A stretch of DNA of 64,000 bases from Sorex araneus (lineage: Eukaryota > Chordata > Mammalia > Eulipotyphla > Soricidae): positions 40,093,917 to 40,157,916 of the forward strand of contig NC_073307.1 of the NCBI RefSeq assembly GCF_027595985.1. The letters run 5' to 3'. Position numbers and translations under genes: made by a program. The notes beneath the pieces were generated by a model, which was given only the letters and a program-made list of their open reading frames with translations, made no database searches and was not told the origin of the DNA. Shown here in pieces: positions 35,200 through 46,670 of the stretch; position 1 is the first letter of the stretch, and each line of letters begins with the position of its first letter.

Positions 35200-36355
35200 G
35201 AGGGAGTTGCCTAATGGTTACCACTACCTCTGAGAAACAGCAGGCCTGGTGAGGCATGAGAGAGAGAACTGGGCGAGGCAGAGGCCGGAAGTGCTGCTAT
35301 GGGCAAGGCAGGTACACTCAGCTCAATTTGCACTCTTTTTCCCGTTCAGCCAGAGTGACCCTGCTTCATGCCTTACTGGTCTTCTCCTACCCCCACGTAC
35401 AATCAGGGCAAGGTGCCTGCAGCCCGTGGTGTTGAACATTCCAGGAGGGCTCAGATCTTAACTGGCACCCATTTCTTCATTGGCTACTTCAGTTATTTCA
35501 CAATAAAGTGATTTTACTCAACAGGAAACAACTACAGGCAAGAAATGTGGTCCTGAACCTATCTCCTCAGGAAATCCCCCCCAAAATTATCTTACCTCTT
35601 TGCAGAGTGCAAATAGTTGGTAGTCTCCCTTCCCAGGACTGCCCCTTTTTAAAAAGCTGTTGCTGCGTTCATTTCCCTCATTTTCTGGTGGAATATCTTA
35701 AGCTCAAACAGCTTTTACTAAAGTGAGGCTTGGGTTATTTGGCTCTGTTTAATATTCAAACACAATCACCTATTCATTGGTAAGTTGGCAAAATGAAATC
35801 AGTTCTTTAGGGGGTGGCTATAGGCTGAGGATGGAGGCTCAAGGATCTGGCATGGACTCAAGCGTGTTCTTGTGCATGAGAGTGTAACAATATGCCCAGT
35901 CATTTGCTTCTACTTTCACTCCCTTACACAAGTATGTTGGCCTCCAAGGACTTCTGAATCCAACTTTGGCTGTCCTGTTGTTTTTTTTTTCAGAGTCAAC
36001 TCCCAAACAAAGCATACTAGTTTCTCACTGAGATTCAGAGTAATGACTTGAAAGTATCCCCCATTACAGCAAATCAAGCATGAAGTATCTGATGCCAATT
36101 TTCTTGCAGTGCAGACGCTAAGAACTCAGGATGATCTCACACTAAATGGGATATATTGGTAGAGCAGGAGAAAAAGCAAAAATAAATAAATAAGAGACTT
36201 AAAAGTGAAGGAGAGGGAAATGGACTACTAAGTTAAGAGATGCAAGTAACTGAGTTTTCACAACAAAGTTTTTTTCATAGACTGCTGAGAGGTGACACTT
36301 AAACAGATTCTACATCACAGCCAAGAACTAGCTTTGTAAGTACGGTCCAGACAGA
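35200..36355. other. Unique intronic sequence
   Basis: Nothing was recognised. Confidence 0.5.
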
Positions 36356-36359
36356 CAGA

Positions 36360-36415
36360 CATACACACACATCGACACATCGACACACACACACACACAC
36401 ACACACGTACACACA
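36360..36415. repeat. (CA)n microsatellite
   Basis: CA repeat with CGACACAT interruptions. Confidence 0.95.
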
Positions 36416-36937
36416 GCAGAAACAACTGATTCTTTTTTTAAGTGTTTGATTAAACTCCCTGCAGATCCCATTCAATAATCCACCCTGGTGATCATCAACT
36501 AAAAACTCTAGGACCTCATTATTTAAAAACAAAAAGCCACTTCAGGCTTTTTGTTCAAAAAGGCACAGAGGTAAGAGCATTTGCTGCAGAACTGCAGAAC
36601 ATAAATGAGAAGAGTGGATGTAAGTTGAGGCACAAGGTCGTTAACTGACCTCTTCACACACTGGCTCTTCAGTTACAACTGGAGGGCACTGACCAGGAGA
36701 GCAGGGACAGCACAGATGCTGCTAGAGGAACATACAAAACCATGGGGACACTGTTCCCACATACTCCCCAACTCTGTCCCCAAGACCCGACACATACCTG
36801 GAAGAAAACATCACTCTAACTTGGTATTTCTGACACGAGCTCACTACTGCAGTCTCAGCCTGTGTGCTCTCCACCCCTTTTGACTTTTAGTTGCCATCAG
36901 CGAGACAGACACGAAAAGCATCAATGAGTGTGCTTAC

Positions 36938-36971
36938 CTGCCTCACAACAGAGGCCACCGTGAGAAAGCAT
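36938..36971 (-). other. TNFAIP8: Second candidate alternative first coding exon of TNFAIP8
   Basis: The minus strand has ATG at 36,971, eleven codons (MLSHGGLCCEA) and one base before a strong donor CAG|GTAAGC at 36,937. The phase again matches exon 2 and would give 199 residues. The ATG context is weak (T at -3). It lies about 0.9 kb inside the intron, outside the densest CpG region. Confidence 0.22.
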
Positions 36972-37898
36972 TAACCCCACCCCTGCAGCCCCACACACGC
37001 GCCAAACAAAGCTCCTGGTTGTCATTTCTCGTCCACACGGAGCAGCAAGGCTGTTGGACGAGCCTCCGTTTTGACGGACTGCTTCCCTGCGCTCTTACTA
37101 TTACCCATCATCAGGGGCACGTCGGGCTCCACTGCGCCTTGGGGAAGGGCTGCGTGAAGGACAGACAGAGGGGCCCAGCCTCAAGGGCCAAGCAAGGGGC
37201 GCGGCCACGGGCTGGAGACGAACCCGTTTCCCAAGAGGCAATTTGAAAAAAGGAGAGGAATTTCACCCTCTTGCAGCCTTCCCTCCTTCTTCCGAATGCT
37301 TCCCCGCCCCCCCCGCCCCGCCCCTTACAAGATAAGCTTTGTATACACAATTTTTCCGGAAACAAAGCATCACAAACAAGCGCTCGCCCACAAATCAACT
37401 CCCCGGACTCAGCCCCGAGCGTAATTGTGTTTTGCTTGGAACTTTTCCAGCCGTCCAGAACCCGCGCTCGGTGAGGAAGGAGTCCGTGAAGCCCTGGGCT
37501 CGGGCAGAGTCAGAAACAAACTCCCCACAGTTTCAAGCCGCACCGGGGACCCCACCGCCCTCGCCCGATTCTGCAACCCCCCCCTCCACCGCCCTTCTCT
37601 CTCTCTCTCTCTCTCTCTCATCCCCCTTCAGCCCCTGCACACCCTGAGCTCGGCTGCAGAAACGCCAGCCAGCAAGCAGAGACACGCACCGGCCGACTCC
37701 GCGGGCCCTCGCGGCCCGTCCCCCTCCTGCCTGTCACCCGGGCTCCCCACGTCGGGCTCCCCGAGTCTCAGCACCTCTCGGGTGGGGACCCCCGCCCCCT
37801 CCCGCGGGAGCCCCGACGCCGCCCGTCCCACTCTCTCCCCCCGCCCCCCACCGCTCTGCGCTGGGACGCCTGGGCGTCTGTCCGTCCCGGGGCCCTAC

Positions 37899-37929
37899 CT
37901 TCCCGGGCCTCCTCGGCGTCCGAGCGCAT
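37899..37929 (-). CDS. TNFAIP8: TNFAIP8 coding exon 1 (N-terminal 10 residues)
   Basis: Read on the minus strand, an ATG at 37,929-37,927 opens MRSDAEEARE, then one base (G) before a GTAGGG donor at 37,898. The final G plus TG of exon 2 forms the valine codon, so the join is exact and in frame and gives 198 residues. The human long isoform begins with a similar acidic stretch (MHSEAEESKE, from memory); here H, E, S and K are replaced by R, D, A and R, so this short tail diverges more than the helical body. The ATG has A at -3. Two further ATGs at 37,953 and 37,959 are in the same frame and would add 8 or 10 residues. The exon lies in a CpG island. Confidence 0.92.
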
Positions 37930-37959
37930 GGTGTCTGCGGCGACGGCGGTCATGGTCAT
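37930..37959 (-). other. TNFAIP8: In-frame upstream ATGs before the TNFAIP8 start
   Basis: ATGs at 37,959-37,957 and 37,953-37,951 are in frame with the canonical ATG with no stop between, encoding MTMTAVAADT before MRSDAEEARE. The first has a weak context (T at -3); the second has A at -3. If the transcript starts upstream of 37,960, a protein of 206 or 208 residues is possible. Confidence 0.55.
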
Positions 37960-38417
37960 GGACCTGGCGCACTCGACGGGGGGGACGCAGAAGAAAGAAG
38001 GACACGCGCCGGCCCGACTCCCGGACTCACGGCCTCCCCGGGCGGGCGCGCGGCGGCTCCGGGCTTTTCAGGGGGAAAGTCCGGGCGCGAGTGACGAATC
38101 GCGGCTCGGCTGGGCCGCAGGGAGCCGCCCCCGGGGCCGAGCGCGCGCGGGGCGGAGGCGACGCAGGTGGGGCCAGGTCTGAAGGATGGGGGGCGGTGGG
38201 CCAGCGCATCCTCCATCCTCCCGGATGGAGCTGGGGGTTGGGGGGAGCGGGGAGAAGGGGGCGTAAGGGGTGGGGGGGTGCAGAAGGCTCGTGCGGGTAA
38301 GACCCACGGCCGCGACGGTCCACAAACAGTCATGCAGAGTTGCAAGCACAGAAATGCCTCGGAGTCGCCGGGTGGCGTTTTCTTTCCACGTTTTCTACAT
38401 TGAACTTTCCCTGCCTG

Positions 38418-38448
38418 GTGGTGGTGGTGTGTGTGTGTGTGTGTGTGG
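38418..38448. repeat. (GT)n microsatellite
   Basis: GT run followed by a G run, at the upstream edge of the CpG island. Confidence 0.95.
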
Positions 38449-38454
38449 GGGGGG

Positions 38455-39320
38455 GGTGTCTCTACCCCAAACAAAGGGTTTTCAAGCGGCTGCGTCCTTG
38501 GAGGTTAAGTTTGCAGGAAGGCAGCGTGGCGCTTGGTCCCTGGGGCAGGACCACCAGCTTCTGGCGGCAAGCACGGGCATTTCACAAGTTCAAGAGCCAG
38601 GGGGCCTTTCGGAAGAAAGTGGAGGCGGCGGCCTCCACCCCCTTCCTTTTGCACGGAAAAAACCGAGCTTACTCATTGGGCTTCACCCAGACGAGCTCCC
38701 TAACTCACACCCAGCCCGGGCGCCCTCGCTCCGCAGGTCCCGAGAGGTGCGTCTTCCCCGCGCAGCCCGCATCAACCGGGGAGAAATTCCTTTAAAATTC
38801 CAGGGGAGGGGGCAAGGGTATTCAGGCCTCCTAACGCTGATGGAATCATTTCTACCCGCCAGGTCCAGTCCACGCGCTCCTATTATTTGCCGAGGGAAAG
38901 GGATTTTTTTCCTGGGCTTTGCTCTGTTTTGTATTTATGAAGCCCTGTTTTCCCCTTGGGCAAAGAACAAATGAGAGCGGCTACGGACACACTGTGTTTT
39001 AGGCCGGAATTTTTTTAGAGAGTTCTAGTTGTCGTTTTGTAATGATCAAAACCCAAATATACTCAAATAACATACCTGAAAGATCTATTAGAAAACTGTG
39101 ACAAGTTGTATTTCCTTCACAAATCTTCCCACTGCTTTCTTTCCCCTCGTTCCCCAATTTTATATAGGCAATAAGCAAGAGTGCTGGCATTCCAATCAAT
39201 TTTGTAAAAAAGGACACAGATATGATAGAGATTTAAAGAGTCTGGATTCAAATTTAGTTTGGCTAATCTGGAGGGTTTGGGGCAAAGTATTCCTTGTAGA
39301 ATGAGGATTTAAAATATAAT
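38455..39320. other. Unique sequence upstream of the promoter
   Basis: No gene was recognised; it may contain regulatory sequence. Confidence 0.45.
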
Positions 39321-39324
39321 TTAG

Positions 39325-39405
39325 GGCTGGGGATATGGTTCAAGGCTTGAGGTTCTGGATTCGTCCCCAGCGACACACACACACACACACACATACACAC
39401 ACACA
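39325..39405 (+). mobile_element. Short tRNA-Ala-like SINE with CA tail
   Basis: gggctggggatatggttcaa and ggattcgtccccagc, then CA repeats (39,373-39,405). Confidence 0.55.
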
Positions 39406-39409
39406 CCCT

Positions 39410-40785
39410 ACATTACTTAGTACAAGTTTATGTTTGAAATTTAGTAAATAGAAGCAAAAGGTGATCTGAAAACCAAAAATACCTCATGGATGACTATAAA
39501 GCACTGCACCATGAAAAGTAAATTTTTATAAAAGATACTCCAGGGTTTCATTTCAATATTGGGTTTGAGTATGGGGAAAAACTGTTTATGCTATGCACAA
39601 GCGTTGAAGGATATTGTAAATATTGATGGAAGGCTCAGCTATAAAATAACTTCCTACTGAGAAGTGATACTAACATGTCTAGGGCCCTCAGAAGAATTTT
39701 ATTGCAATTTTACTGAAAGGGCAGGACGAAGAGAGGAAGACACAGCCAGAGAGGGGCGCAGAAGAGAAACATCTGGAAAATATCAGTGCTGTGGGTTTCC
39801 GGAAACTGGCCTCACCAACAGGGCAGCAGGCTGCACTCTTCTAGAAGTCAGAAGAGAACGGCGTGGGCCCCCCTCTGCCACACAGCCTGCATCAGGCACG
39901 GAGAAGGTCCACATCCCGCTTAGAACCCTCCGAATTGGAGCAGAAACAGCCCAACCTGAGATGAGGACCATTCTAAAGCCAAGAAATGCTCTTTCCGTCA
40001 TCAACGGCCTTGCCTCTCCTGCCTAAGGCATCACTCTTGAAACACCCCCACCATCTGACCTCGCTCACCCCTCACCCACGGCAGCCCAGATGTCCACCGA
40101 GAGTCCAGCAGGAGTGAGGAGGGGCTCTTCCACAGCTGCGATGGCTCCTCATCTATTATTGGAGTAAGACACAACACCTTCCTGGGGTGATAAGGACACA
40201 GTCAGCCAGCCCACAAGAGCTCACTTTCACCCTCTCCTTTCAGAAAGGGCCCTCAGAGGAAATATTTATTAAATGTCAAACTCTGCAGAAACCACAGAAG
40301 GTGGGTTCGAGATACACGTCCTCAATGTCCTGCTCACAAAGAGACCTCCAGCCCGGCGCTGCTATGCCAAAGAGAACAAGTGCTGAATGAACAGTTCAAG
40401 GGCAGCTGTGTCGGCCTGGTAATTGCATTTGGAGTCTTTTTAGCAGCTTGGTTCATCTTTGCTCATTCACCACCACCACCCTCGGGAAGCCTGGAGACTT
40501 TTCTTTTGTATTTAAATATATTCTGCAGTCACCTTGGGGAAGAATGTCAAGCTCGAGCTCGAAAGCAGGGCAGGCTGCGAGTTCTTTCAAAAGCTGTATA
40601 TGCATAACCCTATGTCCCTCTGTCCCTATATGACCTCCAAGTCATGGGGGTTGAGCAAATTCACTGTCCCAGGCCTATCACTCAGCAAAAGGGGCTAAAG
40701 GGCAGTGGATTTTCTAGGTTTCCAGATGTTTAATACCCAGCTCAGGCACTTCACCTTAAGCTTTTAAATATGACCACCCCCAGAG
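39410..40785. other. Unique sequence
   Basis: A 120-codon frame at 39,664-40,026 has no recognisable domain. Confidence 0.5.
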
Positions 40786-40789
40786 GTAC

Positions 40790-40905
40790 AGGGGAGGGGG
40801 GTTGAGACCTCCCTGTGTGATGCTCAGGGGTCAGTCATACTGGAGACTGAACTGAATAGCTCACAATAGATCTGTGCTCTGTCACTGGACCTGTCTCTCC
40901 CATCA
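40790..40905 (-). mobile_element. SINE remnant
   Basis: gatgctcaggggtcagtcat and ctgtcactggacctgtctct. Confidence 0.45.
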
Positions 40906-40909
40906 AGAG

Positions 40910-41760
40910 TTTTGTTGGTTGTTGTTCCAAAAATGATTCATTATATCTTGGCTCCAGGGATTATCATCATGATTAACTATCTCCCAGAGGGGGAATCTGT
41001 TCACTCTGTGTATGTTTAAGAAACATTCCATCACCTCTTAGTTGGACAATATGTGAAAGTCACATCAAAAATTTATCAGCACCTGGCACAACATAGCAAT
41101 TAAATTAGCAGCCCTTCATATTGAATACCAATTGCATTTAAATATTAACTATATATTAAATCCAAGTGTAATAATAGACATTGCACCTTCCATGCATAGA
41201 TGGGAGACTTACAAAGCAGGTTACATGGTAAATTTTGTAAAAATTCACTCAAGTATTATCAAATATTTACCAGGGCAAAAGGTAACTCTATTGGCCAGGA
41301 GCTTCCTGGCATTATTTTGGAAATTTTGACAGCAGACCTACAGACATCCGTCTTCCAAAGCACCGTGGTTCTGAAGGAAGTTCACACCAACTCTCCATTG
41401 AACTTTATCCGAGCAGCATTAAGTCTCTTTCTAAATCATACATTAAAAGTCTGGACTTCAGAGCCGCCCTGCTTGCTGCTCATTATTCAGGAGACTGCGA
41501 AGAGGTCAGTGTGTTTTCAAACTCAGGGAATGAGTCGGAGACACACAGTCATCACCTACGCTGCTCTAATTCCAGGAGGTGGTAATGTACTTCTCATGGA
41601 TCCACCCCTTGCTCACTCTCCCCTGTGACAGCTTTCACCTCCTACGGGCTCACTCCTGCCCTAAAGATGAGTAGATTGTTCTGAGCTCAGAGGAAGATGG
41701 GGCATCTGAGGGAAAGCTCAGAGAGACTAGGTATCTGGGATATACTTGGTTTTCCAGGCT
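40910..41760. other. Unique AT-rich sequence
   Basis: Nothing was recognised. Confidence 0.5.
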
Positions 41761-41764
41761 TTTG

Positions 41765-41936
41765 TTTCCTTATCTTGCTTTTATTCTTTTCCTAAGAAAT
41801 CTTTTTTTCCTAAGAAATTCTTTTCCTAAGAAAACTTTTTTTTCCCCTGTAAAACTTTTAAAAAGTTTTTAAAAAAAACTTTTTTAAAGTTTAAAAAAAA
41901 GTCTTTTAAAGCTTTAAAAAAAAACTTTTTTGTTTC
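41765..41936. repeat. A/T-tract low-complexity block, self-complementary
   Basis: Three cctaagaaa(t/a)-type units are followed by alternating T and A tracts (aaactttt, aaaagttttt), which can pair with each other. Confidence 0.8.
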
Positions 41937-42084
41937 ACACAGAGAGAGAGAGGGGGGGGGGCAGGGGAGACTCAAAAGGAATCTAAAAATGATAGGTGAA
42001 GAATTTAAGACCCATGGTGTTTCTGTGATAATACTGAACAATGATGCCTTGCATTAACATGGGTTTTATTCATTCTCCAAATGA

Positions 42085-42240
42085 GCTCCCTGGGGCCATC
42101 ATACCCATTGAACAGATATGTAATTAAAGACAGAGGTGCTGTGATTTGCTCAAGGTCACAGAAGTAAGTCATAATGCTTTTCAGACCACAGCAAATATAA
42201 CTGAGGCTCCTGTCTCCTACATCCAGACTTTCTCACTCTA
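42085..42240 (+). mobile_element. MIR
   Basis: catacccattgaacagatat, gtgatttgctcaaggtcaca and ccagactttctcactc keep MIR order. Confidence 0.7.
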
Positions 42241-42416
42241 TTAAAAATACTTATAAAAAAAATCTAAGTCTTTCATGTTGCAGAATAAAAACTCAAAAAC
42301 AGGCTCCATTAGGAGAGTCTCAAAGAGTTGGAGGCTGGCCCTGGTGCCAGCAGGGACAGCTCAACTCACGGTGCTTCAAAGCTTAGCTGACAACCTCACA
42401 TTAAGTTATCCCACTT

Positions 42417-42600
42417 CTGGGCTGGGGAGATAGTACAGGAGCTAAGTAACTTGCCCTGCATGCAGCTGTGGTGGCCATAACCCTGGATCAAAATCCTGAC
42501 CCACATATGGTACCCTGTGTACCCCCAGGCTCACGCCTGAGCACAGAGCCAGATCGAGCTCCTGAGTACCGTGGGTATGGCCTAAACCCTCCCCGAAACC
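42417..42600 (+). mobile_element. SOR-type SINE, diverged
   Basis: gggctggggagatagtacag, aacttgccctgcatgcagct and gagcacagagccagatcgag. Confidence 0.8.
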
Positions 42601-42779
42601 AGCAATTCCATGATCCCATTCCCAACAGTCAAAAGTTTACACGGGCTATACATTCCACAGCTTTTACTGATTCAGCTACACGCATCGACAATTTTTGTTG
42701 TTTTTGTTTTCTTTACTGCTTTTTATGTGTATGGAAAACACGCATACTCCCATATAGAATCTTACTCATTTTCAGTCTA

Positions 42780-43320
42780 TGATTCAATGGGAGTAAGTAG
42801 GTGTATGTTCTTGTGCAACACTTGCCACCATCCATTTCTAGGACTTATCTTGCAAAATTCTAACTCTTTCCCTCCTAAATACTAACTCTCCATTCTCTGC
42901 TTCCCTTAATCCCTAGGAATCAACCACTGTACTTCTGTCTACGGATTTGACCACTACAGGAACTGTATGTAATCAGAATTTTAGAATATCTGTCTTTGTG
43001 ATTGGCTTATTTTATGTAGCATAATGTCTCAGACTGTGCCTAAATTATCTTGCTTTGTTAAGGCTGGATGTGATTCCATTGTCTGCACCATATTTTGTGT
43101 ACCCATTCATCCGCTGATTGAAACGTTAGTTGATTCTGCCGTTTATATTGTAAGCAATGCTGCTATAAACAGGTACAGATGCCTATGATAATTTCCTGCT
43201 TTCATGTCTTTTGTATATAATGCAAAGGAATTGCTCAATCACACAGTAATTCTATTTTTAATTCTTGGAGGTACCATCATACTGTTTCACTGGGAAGTAG
43301 TTCTTTCTATTAATTGATCC
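42780..43320 (-). mobile_element. Ancient L1 3' end
   Basis: The plus strand shows the classical reversed L1 order: tacggatttgaccactacag, tattttatgtagcataatgt, ccattcatccgctgattgaa, gcaatgctgctataaacagg and aattctatttttaattcttg. No frame is intact. Confidence 0.8.
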
Positions 43321-43324
43321 TGTT

Positions 43325-43788
43325 CACATGGCTGGGAATCTCCTCTTGACTGACCCTCGGCTGCAGTGATCAAGGCCCAGCTGTGCTCTCATTCCATCAA
43401 CAAAGAGCTTTGTGAGGAATGAAATGGAAACAGAATCTTTGCTCTTTCCAGTGATGTGTATAATTTCTCCAAAGTTATTAGCACAGAAGTACTAATTACA
43501 TTATTTGGACTTAAGCACTTAAGAAATGACACTATTAGATATTCTTTGGGCCATCCTAGGATTTACATGGAGAGTGCAATGAGTTAACAATGTTGGAGAG
43601 ATTTGCTTTCAGCCTAGACGTTTGCAGCTACCATTTGGAGCCGTCAGCTTAGAGAGCTCCTCAGGCTCAGCCTGTCTGGGGGAAAGTAAGCCCGGCAGGC
43701 ACAGATATGCACCACACATGAAAGTATCTGGGTCTTCTTCATGATGGTAACAGTGACAAGGAATCTACAACTGTCACTTATTCTTTCT
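43325..43788. other. Unique sequence
   Basis: Nothing was recognised. Confidence 0.5.
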
Positions 43789-43789
43789 C

Positions 43790-43818
43790 CCTCCCCCTCT
43801 CCCTCTCCCTCTCCCTCC
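43790..43818. repeat. (CCCTCT)n
   Basis: About 4-5 hexamer units just before a SINE. Confidence 0.9.
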
Positions 43819-43967
43819 CGACATCTGGTGGTGCTCAGGGCTTACTCCTAGCTCTTGTGCTCAGGAATCACCCCTAGCACAGTCCAGGGAAGCATATGGT
43901 GCTGCAGCTGAAACCCAGGTCAGCTACATGCAAGGCAAGTACAGTAAGTACTGTCTCTCTCAGCCCT
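43819..43967 (-). mobile_element. SOR-type SINE
   Basis: ggtggtgctcagggcttact, gctcaggaatcacccctagc and acatgcaaggcaagtacagt. Confidence 0.85.
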
Positions 43968-43980
43968 TCTCTTATTTCTA

Positions 43981-44163
43981 TTTTTTTTGGGGGGGGGCTT
44001 TTTGGGTCACACCCAGTGATGCACAGGGTTACTCCTGGCTCTGCACTCAGGAATTACCCCTGGCGGTGGTTAGGGAACCATATAGGATGCTGGGAATCGA
44101 ACCCGGGTGGCCGCATGCAAGGCAAACGCCCTACCCGTTGTGCTATTGCTCCAGCCCCCCCTC
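43981..44163 (-). mobile_element. Young SOR-type SINE with target-site duplication
   Basis: ctttttgggtcacacccagt, gctgggaatcgaacccgggt and tgtgctattgctccagcccc. Flanks ccttctcttatttcta and ccttcctcttatttgta form an imperfect duplication. Confidence 0.93.
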
Positions 44164-44169
44164 CCTTCC

Positions 44170-44955
44170 TCTTATTTGTAATGAAAGCCCAACAATGGAT
44201 AAATTTCTTGAATAAGCTTGTTTGCCTCCATTTCTACAGTTGTTAATTAAGTCATCATCTCCAGCTGGCATGAGCTAACAGTGTTTAAAGATCCTCCCTC
44301 AAGTGAGACTCTGAGTTGAAAATGTCCTACAGAGGCTTGAATTTTAATGCTTCATACCCACCACAGCCACTGCCAACCTCAGGTCCTGCTCCCTGGGTGG
44401 CAGCAGTGAGGCAGGTAAGAATGCGGCCCTGGGAACCAAAGCCTCTTTCTCCCCCAAGACACAGCAGCAAAGCAAGCAAGTGTGAAGGACCCTGCAAGCA
44501 GCGCCCCACGCACCTAGAAATGAATGACGCAAGAAGTTAGTCATCACTCAGAAACACTGGCACTTGTTTTCGTTAGCTGAGACTTGCTAGAAACCACGCG
44601 AGCCGTGAATCACGGGCCTCTGAGCGGCTCCTGGTGTGGAGCGGCTGGAACGGGCTGTTTTTTGATTCCTGTTTGCCCCACGCTCCGTAACAACTCCCCT
44701 AGCCCACAGATGCTCGGCGTGAACGCCCCCTTCCACAGAGAACACCAACTACACTTCAAGTGGGTCTTTCATTTTTTTCCCCCTTTTTTTAGTGTTTGGA
44801 GGGGGAAAGCCAGAACTTGAGCCAGGGGCCCCTCACAGGTAAGGCCGGGCTCGGCTGGGGGCCTCCTCCCTGGCCCAGTGGAGGTCCTCATCTGAGACCC
44901 ATTTTTGCAAGCTTCAAGACTAGGAGGGGGGGAAAGTCGACATAAGATCACTTCG
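44170..44955. other. Unique sequence
   Basis: Nothing was recognised. Confidence 0.5.
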
Positions 44956-44961
44956 GCAAGG

Positions 44962-45105
44962 TTTTTGGGGAGGTGGGGCCATACCCAGCAGTGCCTGTGG
45001 GAAGATAAGGGGTGGATAGCTAGGGGGTGATATCTGGGCTCAGGCACCACACGGTGGCAGAGATCGAAACTGGGGTACCGACATTAAAAGTATGACCCGG
45101 CCCTT
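44962..45105 (-). mobile_element. SINE, diverged
   Basis: catacccagcagtgcctgtg, gcagagatcgaaactggggt and atgacccggcccttgg. Confidence 0.55.
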
Positions 45106-45217
45106 GGAGGCATCTCACAAACCCATTTGAAAGATTTCCCCTCTTCTTTCCAGAAAGTATGACACATGAAGGACACTATGAAAGTGCTGTGCAGCTACGA
45201 TATAATCATTCACGGGT

Positions 45218-45355
45218 TCACGGAGATGGCTCAAAGGGCTGGACTCTGTATGTGGGCAACCAGCTTTGATCCCCATCACAGCAGGGGCCCAAGAGCACCT
45301 CCAGGAGTGACCCCTGCATACCACTGGGTGTGCCCCACCCCCCTGAAAGCAAACA
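45218..45355 (+). mobile_element. SINE, diverged
   Basis: acggagatggctcaaagggc, cagctttgatccccatcaca and ccactgggtgtgccccaccc. Confidence 0.65.
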
Positions 45356-45359
45356 AAGA

Positions 45360-46495
45360 GCCATATTCTAAGGAACCATGCACATTAATATTTGCTTTCT
45401 TCAAAGACCTAAAAGCCAGGAAAAGAAATCTGCATGCATCTGAGAACTGAGGCAGGTAAAGTCCAACAACCCAGAAGCCTGTCGGGCTTTTAAAAAGGAA
45501 ACCCTAACTATCAGATAAAGAGCCAAGAATAAATCCTCGGGACGGCTGCGATCTTTCTGTCGTACAAGGAGCACTTCCTTTCACATCCTTGTAAACAGTG
45601 CTGAGCAGATGCAAACCGCCCTGGAAGGCCTCTGGGCTTCAATTAAGGGACCCGGCGCATCTCTCCAGAAGGCACCTCACCACCAGCGACCCTCCGCCAC
45701 GTCTCAGCTCACTGGACGAACCGAACAGTTCCACTCCAGCTGATGACCTCTCCAGCTGTGGCCAGAGGACGGTCTCTCCCCCACCCACTGACACCAGCAG
45801 CCACCTCGCCCTTCTGGAGTGGGAGCTGGTTTTCCTTTAGATGAAGAACTAACATCCGGTATCAGACCAACTGAATCTCTGTGCTAATAGCCCCCAGCTG
45901 GGGATTCCGGCCGGCCCCAGAGTCCAGGCATGAACTTCTCGGGGGCGATAAACAATGTAGGAAGTGAGTCTCTTAGAAGTGAGTGTCCCCTCAGAGGCTG
46001 CGTTTACAACACGCTGCATTGCTAGGCCATGTGGGACCCCACCTTGGCCATGGTGGGATTAATTTTGTCACTCATTTCCTTACGGGATGAAATGACACTG
46101 AGCCTGGAAAAAGGCAGCACCTAGGTCGTCCCAAATACCCTGTTCTCTGAACCCAAGGAAGGAAGACGCCCCTTCTTTGGCCACAGCCCCCCCGCTTCCG
46201 AAGCAGCACACCAGTTTCGGACTAGATGAGTTATGTGCTGATGTCGAGCTTGGCCTATAATCAGCATATCTGGCGTCTCAGTAGCCTCAGCACTCGTAAG
46301 TATTACTTGTCGGGTGCTGACTCTATGCCAAATACTTGACCAGGTACCTTAGATCACACGGCGTGCACAGTTCTACTCTCCCTCCCTCTCTGGGAAGAGG
46401 TAAACTTTCTAGCTTATGAAGGCACTCTGCTACCCTCACTCATCCTCATGACAATACCAGAAGAAAAGACATCTAGGCCGTACAGCTGGTTATCT
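45360..46495. other. Mostly unique sequence with a MIR-like piece
   Basis: A MIR-like stretch (gggtgctgactctatgccaa) lies at about 46,312-46,365. No gene was recognised. Confidence 0.45.
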
Positions 46496-46498
46496 TCT

Positions 46499-46670
46499 TT
46501 TCGGGGGTCTGGGTCCCACCTGGCAATGCTCAGGGGCTATTCCTGACTCTGTGCTCAGGGACAATCCCAGCATTGCTTAGGGGACCGTAGATGGTGGCAG
46601 AGATCCAACTGGGGTCAGTCACATGCAAGGTGAAGCCCTTACTCCCTGCACTATCTCTACTGTTCCTGTT
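46499..46670 (-). mobile_element. SOR-type SINE, diverged
   Basis: cacctggcaatgctcagggg, gtcacatgcaaggtgaagcc and actatctctactgttcctg. Confidence 0.75.

Larger units (their letters stand above)
37250..38350. promoter_or_regulatory. TNFAIP8: CpG-island promoter of TNFAIP8
   Basis: About 1.1 kb is strongly GC-rich and CpG-dense, in contrast to the AT-rich flanks, and contains coding exon 1. GC boxes of the Sp1 type (GGGGCGG or its complement) lie near 37,303-37,325 and at 38,149-38,155. No TATA box stands out, as expected for a CpG-island promoter. A kappaB-like site, CGGACTTTCC on the minus strand, lies at 38,074-38,083, about 145 bp upstream of the ATG. TNFAIP8 is known as a TNF/NF-kappaB-induced gene; use of this site is inference. 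A CT microsatellite (37,597-37,620) lies inside. Confidence 0.8.

Noticed and set aside
37425..38300. 291-codon plus-strand frame in the CpG island
   Set aside because: GC-rich sequence lacks stop codons by composition. The translation is Pro/Arg/Ser-rich with no domain and lies antisense to exon 1. An antisense noncoding RNA cannot be excluded but is not supported.
38672..38676. Minus-strand ATGA|GTAAGC as another first exon (would give MMATDVF)
   Set aside because: ATG and donor overlap, leaving essentially no coding exon, and the donor has a poor exonic context. It is too likely to be chance.
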